Source: Flavobacterium taihuense (lineage in GTDB: Bacteria > Bacteroidota > Bacteroidia > Flavobacteriales > Flavobacteriaceae). Taken from it: a stretch of 64,000 nucleotides of DNA. The notes below the pieces were generated by a model, which was not told the DNA's origin, searched no databases, and saw nothing but the letters and a program-made list of their open reading frames with translations. Where the stretch lies: NCBI RefSeq assembly GCF_019351435.1, contig NZ_JAHWYN010000013.1, positions 1-64,000 on the forward strand. The letters are read 5' to 3'. Every line of letters starts with the position of its first letter. Within the stretch, counting starts at the first letter, position 1. Positions 1 through 7,408 of this stretch are shown piece after piece. Made by a program: the position numbers and the translations under genes.

Positions 1-1
1 A

Positions 2-127
2 TTAGGAGGCTGGAAAGGTTATCTTTCAGAGAGAAAACCTGGCATCACAACCTTTTGGATTGGTCTTCAAAAATTCGCCGCAATTATGCAAGGCTGGATG
101 CTTTTTAGAGATGTGTCCAGACCGTAG
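2..127 (+). CDS. IS4-type transposase, C-terminal fragment cut by the window edge
   Basis: An open frame enters from the left edge and stops at a TAG at 125-127. The 41 visible residues include the run GGWKGYLSERKPGITTFW followed by GLQKF. That resembles the conserved C-terminal end of IS4-family DDE transposases, which usually read GGWKGY-x-SERPPG-x-x-T. The catalytic D, D and E residues would lie upstream, outside the window, so intactness cannot be judged. It marks the left end of the window as a mobile-element fringe and fits the unusual small genes that follow. The family assignment rests on this short tail only. Confidence 0.6.
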   Translation, partial: LGGWKGYLSERKPGITTFWIGLQKFAAIMQGWMLFRDVSRP

Positions 128-157
128 GCACATAAGCAGGCTTTTTATGTATTTGGT

Positions 158-904
158 TTAAAAATAAAACTTTCCTTCCGCTTCAAAACCCAATGGAATC
201 TGCACTGTCATTTTCTCCAGTGCTGATTTTTCTCCTTTTCGCGTATAGATTCCCACAAGTCTTTCACTATCTTTTCCCATCAGGTGTTTTCCTTTTTCCC
301 TTTCCAGCCAGCCAGTAGCGGTCACTCCGACAAAATTTTTATAAAGTTCTTTTCGTGCAAGAGGAGTTGTACTATTGAAATTCTCACGTCTGTTTCCTTC
401 CAGCTCTGCTTGAGGATGTCTGCTGTGGTCATATTTCCACCAGACAGAAATTTCAAGTTCTCCAAACCCAATATCGCGCCATTTTACAACGGAAGGGAAT
501 CCGAAAATTTCAGTAAAAACATGTCCCTGATCATTTCTTGTGTTTTGTGAGTCGGGACTTTCTAATATTATAAGCTTCTTATTAAGAAGATCGTTTACTC
601 CAGCTACCAGCAGATTACGATGCGGGTTCGAAATTTTTGAAATTGCATGCCGGGGTTTCTCCTGAGGAAATTGTGCGTCGCTTTGTTTTTTTGCAGCGCC
701 CGTCTTATTCAGACTGTTCTGGAAGTTTTTGAAATTGGTAAATCCAGCCTGTATGGCCGCTATGTCCAACGCCTGTGTGTGGGTAATGTTCTGTTCTTTT
801 TTGATTTTCTTAGCCTGACGTTTTAATTGTCCATCTGTGTGGCTAGTCGTGTTCTTTTTCATTGTGAAATTAAGTCCCGCCAAAAAATGTCGCCCATCAT
901 CCAT
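158..904 (-). CDS. Hypothetical protein with an N-terminal helical domain
   Basis: A 248-residue protein not assigned to a named family. Residues about 27-70 form a basic, helix-prone stretch ending THTQALDIAAIQAGFTNFKN. This resembles a short domain found at the N-terminus of some plasmid and antitoxin-like proteins, with consensus H-x-QALE-x-x-A-x-x-x-G-x-x-x-W/F. The rest contains mixed beta/alpha sequence with no motif I recognise. The annotated ATG is at 904, but the internal ATG at 862 (MKKNTT) is a plausible alternative and would begin directly with the basic domain. The gene sits convergent to the IS4-type transposase tail and 30 bp from it, so it is probably part of an accessory or formerly mobile segment. 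Function unknown. Confidence 0.55.
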   Translation of the reverse strand: MDDGRHFLAGLNFTMKKNTTSHTDGQLKRQAKKIKKEQNITHTQALDIAAIQAGFTNFKNFQNSLNKTGAAKKQSDAQFPQEKPRHAISKISNPHRNLLVAGVNDLLNKKLIILESPDSQNTRNDQGHVFTEIFGFPSVVKWRDIGFGELEISVWWKYDHSRHPQAELEGNRRENFNSTTPLARKELYKNFVGVTATGWLEREKGKHLMGKDSERLVGIYTRKGEKSALEKMTVQIPLGFEAEGKFYF

Positions 905-1263
905 CTTTCGAAACGAGAAATTAGTTTCGCAATGAGTTTGTAAGTATCCCGGTGCTGATACAGCTTCGCAGTGATGAGCGGCACGCTTCCGATTTCAGCG
1001 TGATGTAAAAATAATAAAAATAAAATTAACAGACTGATAATCTAAGAGATATTTTTTTTAAGATTAAAGGTACTCAAAGAGCGCCTTCATCTGCAAAGGA
1101 GTGATAGCTTTCTACACTTATAGAAAGAGTAATAAAACCGCTTTACGAAGGGACCTTTGAAGCTATGCGAATGTCTCCTGACTTCGCACCCGTAAAATAA
1201 TATTCCAAAACAAAAAAGAGACTCGAAAGTCTCTTTGTGAAATTAATATATCTTTATAAATGA
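905..1263. other. Gene-free stretch between two minus-strand genes
   Basis: No convincing ORF on either strand. A short hairpin (CGAAAC...GTTTCG) lies at about 908-930, just upstream of the preceding gene. The part from 1075 to 1195 has a less A/T-rich composition and could be the eroded remains of a gene, but nothing is recognisable. The right end carries the terminator described separately. Confidence 0.5.
1212..1237 (-). terminator. Intrinsic terminator of the XRE regulator gene
   Basis: Nine-base-pair stem AAAGAGACT/AGTCTCTTT with a short loop. Read on the minus strand it is followed by a T run. It lies about 27 bp beyond the stop of the 1264-1680 gene. Confidence 0.75.
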
Positions 1264-1680
1264 TTATTTATTGATTAATTTTTCAAGCCTTGCCATCATT
1301 TCATCCTTCTCTTTCAACATACGTTCATATAACGCAATTTTTTCTTCGTGCATCTTTAGGACTTGCTCTATAGGATTAAAAGTAGGATTATCATTTCTCT
1401 GATATCCAATACCATTATTGCCAAAAGTATTAGCAATTACATTTACAGCCTGCTCTTCATCAAAATTCTGAAAAGCTTCGACAGGAATTTTTAATACTGC
1501 TGAGATTTGTTTAAGCAGGTTATCTTCAATTACATCTTTTTGCTCCAGCATAGAAATTTTCTTTTGATTCCAGTCTTCTCCCAGATCATAAGCCAATGCC
1601 TCCTGCTTTATGTTAAGCATTTCTCTGAAACGTTTTACGTTTCTTCCCTGATGTATTTTTTGTTCCATAATGAGTGTCAA
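1264..1680 (-). CDS. XRE-family helix-turn-helix regulator
   Basis: A small DNA-binding protein of 138 residues. An HTH_3-type fold spans about residues 8-70: RNVKRFREMLNIKQEALA forms helices 1-2, then a recognition helix, and EQKDVIEDNLLKQISAVLKI is the characteristic closing segment. The C-terminal 35 residues (EKIALYERMLKEKDEMMARLEKL) look like an amphipathic coiled coil, probably for dimerisation. ATG at 1680 gives MTLIMEQ; the second ATG at 1668 (MEQKIHQG) is equally likely. It is divergent from the 1849 gene, so it may regulate itself and that locus from the shared 168-bp gap. This is inference; the target is unknown. Confidence 0.8.
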   Translation of the reverse strand: MTLIMEQKIHQGRNVKRFREMLNIKQEALAYDLGEDWNQKKISMLEQKDVIEDNLLKQISAVLKIPVEAFQNFDEEQAVNVIANTFGNNGIGYQRNDNPTFNPIEQVLKMHEEKIALYERMLKEKDEMMARLEKLINK

Positions 1681-1693
1681 TTTTCTGCAGGCT

Positions 1694-1738
1694 CAAAGAT
1701 AAAGCCATTTGGGTTAAAAAGTTTGAGTTTCAAAGATA
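1694..1738 (-). promoter_or_regulatory. Candidate minus-strand promoter elements for the XRE gene
   Basis: Two copies of TATCTTTG on the minus strand (1694-1701 and 1731-1738) fit the Bacteroidota -7 consensus TAnnTTTG. No well-spaced -33 TTG was found for either, so the choice of site is open. Confidence 0.4.
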
Positions 1739-1788
1739 AAAAAATATCCTGTAAAATATCCCTTTTGTCAGATATTATATCCATATAG

Positions 1789-1878
1789 CGAATAGATTAT
1801 CCTTTTTAAAGAATAGAACTTCGCTTTTCAATATTAAATCTTCTCATTATGAAAAAGAATAAAATATCCTTTGAATCT
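1789..1878 (+). repeat. Direct repeat, copy 1 (leader and start of first paralogue)
   Basis: AATAGATTATCCTTTT through the first ten codons of the gene. It is nearly identical to 2415-2503; the stretch GAACTTCGCTTTTCAATATT and the following AAATCTTCTCATTATG are exact in both copies. It marks the left boundary of the tandem duplication. Confidence 0.85.
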
Positions 1879-2394
1879 TATTTTTGGGCAGCTGATAGAA
1901 TTGAATGCCCTTTTGAATTGGTTAATGCTTTTTATGACTACGCACATCTCGATTTTTACAAACATACTTTGGGAGAAGCAATAATGTACAGCCATAAGAG
2001 AAAAATCTATATGCAGGATAACCCAGGTCAAATTTTTGTTTTCTATACTGCTATGAACTCTTTTCTAAAAGCTTGTTACTGCTTGAAAGTAAAAAGCAAA
2101 AAATGGCAAGTTAAAGAATCAGCTGAGTGTGAGTCAATACTTCATCTGGCTTCTTTGACAAAGGAGGAGTACAATAATCCTTTTATTGTATTTCAAAAAG
2201 CATTTGCTGAGAATACTCCTGACGAATTTGAATTCTTCCTATGTGAAATCGTACACCTTTCATTATCTCCCTGCGCAGAAGAATTTGATTTTGATATGAT
2301 GACGCCCTATCTGTATTTAATCAAAATGCTGGATGCATGCCAGCTTATGCGGGAAAGAGGCATTGAAAAGATCAAAAATAATGAAGAGTCTTAA
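1849..2394 (+). CDS. Hypothetical protein, first copy of a tandem paralogue pair
   Basis: A 181-residue soluble protein with no signal peptide or membrane segment, and no family that I recognise. It is clearly homologous along its whole length to the next gene (2474-3034). Shared landmarks are the identical start MKKNKISFE, the FAHLD/YAHLD segment near residue 34, VFYTA near 65, the CYCLK run with K-KW-VKES, SLTKEEY-NPF, and the C-terminal TPY-x-x-LIKMLDA. It is acidic and rich in aromatic residues. The pair, together with the duplicated leader, points to a recent local duplication inside an accessory segment. Function unknown. Confidence 0.7.
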   Translation: MKKNKISFESYFWAADRIECPFELVNAFYDYAHLDFYKHTLGEAIMYSHKRKIYMQDNPGQIFVFYTAMNSFLKACYCLKVKSKKWQVKESAECESILHLASLTKEEYNNPFIVFQKAFAENTPDEFEFFLCEIVHLSLSPCAEEFDFDMMTPYLYLIKMLDACQLMRERGIEKIKNNEES

Positions 2395-2414
2395 GGATAA
2401 GATATCCAGTAACG

Positions 2415-2503
2415 GAATAGATTATCCTTTTGAAAGAGTGGAACTTCGCTTTTCAATATTAAATCTTCTCATTATGAAAAAGAATAAAATATCCTTCGAA
2501 ACA
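2415..2503 (+). repeat. Direct repeat, copy 2 (leader and start of second paralogue)
   Basis: Second copy of the leader seen at 1789-1878, again ending just inside the coding start. A short related stretch (AATAAATTATCCTTTATCTAA) at about 3030-3050, after the second paralogue, may be the trace of a third unit. Confidence 0.85.
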
Positions 2504-3034
2504 AGATTTTGGGCAGGGTTTGTAGCAGGAAATCCATTTGAGGCATTTGACGCCATTTTTGACTTTGCACATCTTGATTATTATAAACAGAATTTAAGTC
2601 AAGCTGTACTTCACTGCTATAAGACAAAAGTCTACAAGCAGGATGCTCCTTGCAATGCTTTTGTTTTTTATACTGCTATAGGCACTTTTCTCAAAGTCTG
2701 TTACTGCCTGAAAGGGAAAGACAAGAAATGGAAAGTGAAAGAATCTTCCCGCTCCGAAACGGTATTTCATCTTTCTTCCCTGACCAAAGAAGAATACGAC
2801 AATCCGTTTTTGGTGCTTCAAAGTGCATTTAAAGAGAGAACACTGCAGCAGTTTGAATATTTCTTAAGTGAAATTACAGAGCTTTCATTGTCTCCATATG
2901 ATCTAGATGCTGACTCTGATCTTACGACACCTTATATTCATTTAATCAAAATGCTCGATGCAGCGGAACTGATGAAAGAAAGAGGCGTTGAGAGAATAAA
3001 GAAAAATGAACAGGTTGAACCTTCAGTGGAATAA
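2474..3034 (+). CDS. Hypothetical protein, second copy of the tandem paralogue pair
   Basis: 186 residues when started at the ATG at 2474. A longer reading from 2333 would run through the duplicated leader and overlap the previous gene, so the internal start, which matches the first paralogue exactly (MKKNKISFE), is preferred. Differences from copy 1 are spread over the protein, so the two have diverged while keeping the same length, which suggests both are maintained. The leader is much better conserved than the protein body, which could mean a shared regulatory signal or gene conversion. No known domain is visible. Function unknown. Confidence 0.7.
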   Translation: MKKNKISFETRFWAGFVAGNPFEAFDAIFDFAHLDYYKQNLSQAVLHCYKTKVYKQDAPCNAFVFYTAIGTFLKVCYCLKGKDKKWKVKESSRSETVFHLSSLTKEEYDNPFLVLQSAFKERTLQQFEYFLSEITELSLSPYDLDADSDLTTPYIHLIKMLDAAELMKERGVERIKKNEQVEPSVE

Positions 3035-3182
3035 ATTATCCTTTATCTAATCTTCAAAAACACAGTATTATGAAATCGCCATAGCAACAATTGTCGTAAA
3101 ACCAATCAAGATCTGGCGACCCGAGTGAAAGCGAACAGGCGAAGCATACCATATTCCATTAAAAAACAAATATTATCTACAT

Positions 3183-4802
3183 ATGAAAACTTCAAAAAAA
3201 CTTTCATTTCCAAAACTCGAAAACGAATTTTTAGAAAATATCCTGAGACAATTGGTCAATCAGTATGCTGTCATTCAGCTGTTTTTTACCAAACAGGCCT
3301 CTCCCCTTTTCTCAAATCTTATTATCCATGTCGGAAAAAAGACAGATGCAGAACAGCTGCAATCGACTAAGTGGGTGAAAAAAGTTAGAAACCGCTATCA
3401 AATCAATGTCATTTTCATTTATTCTGGAAGGCTCCACCATCGATTTTCTTTGGGGCATCCCTTTATTGAATTATACTGCCGGCCTTCGGCTCTTATTTAT
3501 CAAAATTCAGCAGCTGTAAATCCGCTCGTTATTGCAAGAGACTGGAAGCAATACAAGAAGAAGTTTCATGCGTTTGAAGAGCGTTTTTATAACGACCACG
3601 ACCTTCTTAAGTCACAAATCCACAATCTCATATCAGAAGGTGCTGCAAACAGTGTTTTTACATCCTATGCCAGATTAATGGAATATGATCTGGAATATTT
3701 AGAAGAACTGTATGCAGCAAATACGTTTCATTCGCTGCCTTTGGAGGAAAGGATCAATAACCTGATCGCATACATTCCTGAGATTCAAAAATACTTCGTG
3801 AAGAAAAGCCACAGCAGCTATTATCTTACGGATCTGTTTGCAAAAGCAAAAGAAGCGTCCATCAATGATGGTGAGCCAATACATAAAGATGAAATGTATG
3901 AAGCCGTTGGAATTGCCGAACAAAGTCTCTACCGTTTAATCGAAGAACGGCTTGACGAATTAAAAAAACGGATTAAAAAAGAGTTATCTGAAAGACACGA
4001 AGCTCCATATCAAATTGATAACAAACTAAAAGAGGAGACTCTCGATATTGCTGTCGCAACCATAGTAAAATCTGTTGATGCCGAACAGATCTATTTGTAC
4101 CATCAAATTACCTTCGGTGAAAAAACGACTTATTACCTAATGCTTATAGCTAACGGTGCGGGCAATGAAAAATTAAAATCAATAACCCAATCCCTGAAAA
4201 GTAAAATCGGCGGGGAATGTGATTTTGTTTTGATCAGCCACAACCGTTATTGGATACAAGAGAATCTGTATCAGCATCAAAGCTTCTTTGCCAAGATTAT
4301 ACAAGACAAAAATCGGATCTATTCATCCAGCCCATACCACCCTGAACTGCATTGGGAGGTTCCTCACAGTCCTTATCATGCTGATCTGTATTTTTATTAT
4401 AAACCAGCCAAGGATAGTGCTTTCCAATTTTTCACGATGGCCAATAACGCCAAAGAAAACTACCAAGGCATTGATTACTTTTTTACATTGTTTTTTCTGT
4501 CCTTCTGCAGAACATACATTTTTGCAAAAACCTATTACCTGCCTAATTATCTGTCAAATGAAGCCTTATGGCAATTATGCCTCTATGCCGATCCCGAATT
4601 ACGGAAATACAATTATATGATAGAACAGTTCTGGACGGATTTCTTTCCTTATCTCGATAGACACATGACGCTTAACCATAAGTTGTCAAAGTTCCACAAA
4701 GAAGAGGCTGATCAGATGATTGCTATTGTTGAAAAACTGATGCATGAATTACACAATCTGGTTATTGAAGGTGGATTATTAGATTTTGAGCAAGACCGAT
4801 AA
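3183..4802 (+). CDS. Hypothetical 539-residue protein of an accessory region
   Basis: Large soluble protein with no signal peptide. The N-terminal 110 residues are alpha/beta. Residues about 230-270 are strongly charged and probably coiled coil (EERLDELKKRIKKELSE). The C-terminal half contains IYLYHQITFGEKTTYYLMLI and VLISHNRYWIQENLYQH, then a helical section ending HKLSKFHKEEADQMIAIVEKL. The order recalls a degenerate nucleotidyltransferase-like fold followed by a HEPN-like helical bundle, as in some Bacteroidota mobile-element proteins, but no catalytic GS...D-x-D motif is visible, so this is weak inference. It is followed 29 bp later by a small gene that is likely co-transcribed. Function unknown. 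Confidence 0.6.
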   Translation: MKTSKKLSFPKLENEFLENILRQLVNQYAVIQLFFTKQASPLFSNLIIHVGKKTDAEQLQSTKWVKKVRNRYQINVIFIYSGRLHHRFSLGHPFIELYCRPSALIYQNSAAVNPLVIARDWKQYKKKFHAFEERFYNDHDLLKSQIHNLISEGAANSVFTSYARLMEYDLEYLEELYAANTFHSLPLEERINNLIAYIPEIQKYFVKKSHSSYYLTDLFAKAKEASINDGEPIHKDEMYEAVGIAEQSLYRLIEERLDELKKRIKKELSERHEAPYQIDNKLKEETLDIAVATIVKSVDAEQIYLYHQITFGEKTTYYLMLIANGAGNEKLKSITQSLKSKIGGECDFVLISHNRYWIQENLYQHQSFFAKIIQDKNRIYSSSPYHPELHWEVPHSPYHADLYFYYKPAKDSAFQFFTMANNAKENYQGIDYFFTLFFLSFCRTYIFAKTYYLPNYLSNEALWQLCLYADPELRKYNYMIEQFWTDFFPYLDRHMTLNHKLSKFHKEEADQMIAIVEKLMHELHNLVIEGGLLDFEQDR

Positions 4803-4831
4803 ATTATTTAACCGATTTAAAAATAAAGATC

Positions 4832-5188
4832 ATGGAAAAAGATGAAATTGAAAAGTTAGAAACTATTAAGAGATTGGCCTCCAACTGCCTCAGAACTTTG
4901 AAGCCAGTTGGCGATAAAAGCGGGATTCATACTGCTGAGATAAGAGTGTATGATTATTATGAACTAGCTGCGGTTATTAGAAATCTGCTAAAATTATGTA
5001 TTGTAGCTCTTGATGAAGATGGCGCTGAAGTCCCCAATACGATAAAAAATCAGTCCATCGATGTCGGGCTGATACTGGGCATTGCTCTGCAGTTATTTCC
5101 AATTGATGAATTTGAATTGCTAAACGAAATCAGCATAGTGTTTCCTGCGGATTCTAAAAATGAAGATGAAAATAATATCAATAAGTAA
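4832..5188 (+). CDS. Hypothetical small acidic protein
   Basis: 118 residues, mostly helical, with no recognised domain. It begins MEKDEIEKLETIKRLASN and ends in a charged Asn/Asp/Glu-rich tail. The gene lies 29 bp after the 539-residue protein and is followed by a strong terminator, so it is probably the last gene of that transcript. Confidence 0.6.
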   Translation: MEKDEIEKLETIKRLASNCLRTLKPVGDKSGIHTAEIRVYDYYELAAVIRNLLKLCIVALDEDGAEVPNTIKNQSIDVGLILGIALQLFPIDEFELLNEISIVFPADSKNEDENNINK

Positions 5189-5226
5189 TGGATCAATCCT
5201 AAAAGTCGTGGGGAATATATAAGATA

Positions 5227-5260
5227 TAAAAAAACTCCTTAATTTCTTAAGGAGTTTTTT
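5227..5260. terminator. Bidirectional intrinsic terminator
   Basis: AAAAAACTCCTTAA, four-base loop, then TTAAGGAGTTTTTT. The A run before and T run after the stem let it work on both strands: for the plus-strand 4832 gene, and as a backstop for the minus-strand kinase operon ending at 5396. Confidence 0.85.
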
Positions 5261-5395
5261 ATGGTCCATAGGGACTGTCTACGAATCATTTGATGCATGA
5301 TTTAAAGAAATTTGCTTCAAAGTAGTTATTGTTGTCAGTAATCCAAATTGAAAAAATCATGCATTATGATTTTTTTTAAACTCATATAACAGCGG

Positions 5396-6910
5396 CTATA
5401 TAGTGTCTTCTTTATGAACTAATTCAATTATAACATTATACAACTCTTCTGACTCGAAAGGTTTGGATAAATACCTGTCTATTCCTTCAGAAGAACAAGC
5501 TTCGATAATAGAACCTGTCACAACTGCTGTTAATGCTACAATTGGAATGCTTTTTTTAGTCTTATCTTCCAAGTTACGAATAATCGCAGTAGCTTCATAT
5601 CCATTCATTATTGGCATCATAATATCCATCAAAATAATATCAAAATTTTCCCGAATAACTGCCTCAACTGCTAAACTGCCATTATCTACAGTAACACAAT
5701 CGAAATTAAATTTTGAAAGCACTTTTTGCGCCAAAATTTGATTAATCCGATTATCTTCTACTAAAAGAACTTTTATTTTTCCGCCTCTATTAACAGAAAC
5801 AGCTGATTTATCTTTATTTATAATTGATTTTAAAGGAACTGATTTAGCATTTTCTTTAGCAAAAAGTAAGTTTACTGTGAATTTTGTACCAACACCAAGT
5901 TTACTTTTCACATGGATTTCGCCATTCATAATATTGATGATTTTCTTGATGATGGTCAGTCCTAATCCTGTACCACCATACTTTCTTGCCGTATCATTGC
6001 TTACCTGAATAAATGGATCAAAAATAGTATCTATCTTATCCTGAGGAATTCCTATTCCAGAATCTTTTACTGTAATTTTTATATGATAGAAGCCTGCTTC
6101 TTCTTTATCAAGCTTAATTTTTACTGTAATTTTTCCTTTTTTTTGGGTAAATTTAACGGAATTACTAATTAAATTAAACAGTATTTGAGAAACTCGAATA
6201 GAATCACCATTAAGTATTGCGGGAACTTTTTTATTGATTAAAATTTTAAAATCTATCTCTTTTGCCTGTGTCTTACCAGAAAAGGTATCATAAATAAGCT
6301 TGGTAAGGTTTGATAAATCGAAGGGTTTTTCATAGAGTGCAATTTGTCCTGATTCAATTTTTGCCAAATCCAAAATATCATTAATAATCACGAGAAGAAT
6401 GTCTCCTGAAATCTTTATATAGTCTAATTGCTTTTTGCTCTCTGCATCTAAAGATCGATTTTTTAACAATAAATCCGTGAAACCCAAAATACCATTGAGT
6501 GGCGTACGAATTTCATGACTCATACTTGACAAGAATTCATCTCTTGCCATGGCTAATTGTTCAGAACGTTCCTTTTCCTCTACTAATTTATTATTACTAG
6601 TTTCTAATAATTTTTTAGTAACCATTACTGCTTTTAATTCATCAATATAGGTGTTGAATCCCATACAGAAAACATCTAATTCATCTTGGGCATCTGAAAT
6701 TGGCAAATAATTAAAAAAATCTCCAGCATAGCTATTTGAAATATGTTCAATGATAACATCAGTTCTTTTCTTTTTAGACTCAATTTTTTCAGCCAAAGAA
6801 AGCAATTCTTTATGAACATCCTCTAAACTATTTCCATTTGTACATTGTTGCTGAAACTCGTCTGCATTGATTGAACGAACCAAAACTAATATTTCTTCTA
6901 GCTTAGTCAT
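5396..6910 (-). CDS. Soluble hybrid sensor histidine kinase/response regulator
   Basis: Two-component hybrid kinase of 504 residues. The N-terminal 115 residues lack any transmembrane helix; residues about 55-100 resemble a HAMP-like linker and are followed by a short coiled coil. HisKA holds the phosphoacceptor His132 in SMSHEIRTPLNG. The ATPase domain has the N box near 247-251 (NLISNSVKF), G1 DSGIGIP at 283-289 and G2 GGTGLGL at 312-318. The C-terminal receiver has acidic VEDN at 384-387, phospho-Asp429 in LMDIMMP and Lys483 in SKPF. There is no output or HPt domain, so signal must pass to a separate partner. It is last in a three-gene minus-strand run after an AOS-acyltransferase fusion and a STAS-like protein, suggesting that it senses or responds to the product. 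The lack of membrane segments implies an intracellular signal. Confidence 0.92.
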   Translation of the reverse strand: MTKLEEILVLVRSINADEFQQQCTNGNSLEDVHKELLSLAEKIESKKKRTDVIIEHISNSYAGDFFNYLPISDAQDELDVFCMGFNTYIDELKAVMVTKKLLETSNNKLVEEKERSEQLAMARDEFLSSMSHEIRTPLNGILGFTDLLLKNRSLDAESKKQLDYIKISGDILLVIINDILDLAKIESGQIALYEKPFDLSNLTKLIYDTFSGKTQAKEIDFKILINKKVPAILNGDSIRVSQILFNLISNSVKFTQKKGKITVKIKLDKEEAGFYHIKITVKDSGIGIPQDKIDTIFDPFIQVSNDTARKYGGTGLGLTIIKKIINIMNGEIHVKSKLGVGTKFTVNLLFAKENAKSVPLKSIINKDKSAVSVNRGGKIKVLLVEDNRINQILAQKVLSKFNFDCVTVDNGSLAVEAVIRENFDIILMDIMMPIMNGYEATAIIRNLEDKTKKSIPIVALTAVVTGSIIEACSSEGIDRYLSKPFESEELYNVIIELVHKEDTI

Positions 6911-7000
6911 TTAATTTTTACTTTTAATTGTTTCAATTAATCGTACTAATTTACATATTTTTTAAGAAAAAGCTGTAAAAAAATAAATATTTATAAAGAT

Positions 7001-7393
7001 TTAACTTAGTTCGTTTTTTGCTTTTATTTCCATTAACCATTCAACAGCTTTTTCCTTTTTTGTAAAAAACAAAAAAGGAAAATCAGGTTTATTTAATTTT
7101 AAATAGGAATTAAATATGAACTTGGTAATATGAGAATTTACCAGCACCGCTATGCAGTACAAATAGTCTTGCCCATATCTTTCAGCATAATCTCTAACCT
7201 CTTTCGTTAGATTTTTTAGGTTTGTAATGTCATAGAGCCAATATTGTTTTTCTCCTCCAGAGATTTTTTCCCTCATTTCTATTACTTGCTTTAAGTTGTC
7301 GAGGCTCAATACTGTCTCTTTCTGAAATTTTGAAATTAGAATATCATTTTCAAACCAGAATTTTATTAAATTATTTTCGATAGGATTTTCCAT
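7001..7393 (-). CDS. SpoIIAA/STAS-like regulatory protein (DUF7793-type)
   Basis: 130 residues in an alpha/beta arrangement typical of the SpoIIAA-like proteins common in Bacteroidota. An early beta hairpin (KFWFENDILISKF) is followed by a helix with E-x-R-E-K, the strand YWLYDITNLKNLTKEVRDY, and the C-terminal FLFFTKKEKAVEWL, which matches the usual F-x-x-x-x-KA-x-EWL ending of this family. I see no conserved serine in the anti-anti-sigma position, so phospho-switching is not supported. The gene starts 15 bp after the AOS-acyltransferase stop and 90 bp before the hybrid kinase, so it is probably co-transcribed with both. A role as adaptor or modulator of the kinase is plausible but inferred. 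Confidence 0.7.
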   Translation of the reverse strand: MENPIENNLIKFWFENDILISKFQKETVLSLDNLKQVIEMREKISGGEKQYWLYDITNLKNLTKEVRDYAERYGQDYLYCIAVLVNSHITKFIFNSYLKLNKPDFPFLFFTKKEKAVEWLMEIKAKNELS

Positions 7394-7408
7394 AATATCG
7401 ACTAATTA

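Noticed and set aside
3125-3370. Short ORF overlapping the start of the 539-residue gene
   Set aside because: It is in another frame of the larger gene and lacks any recognisable motif.
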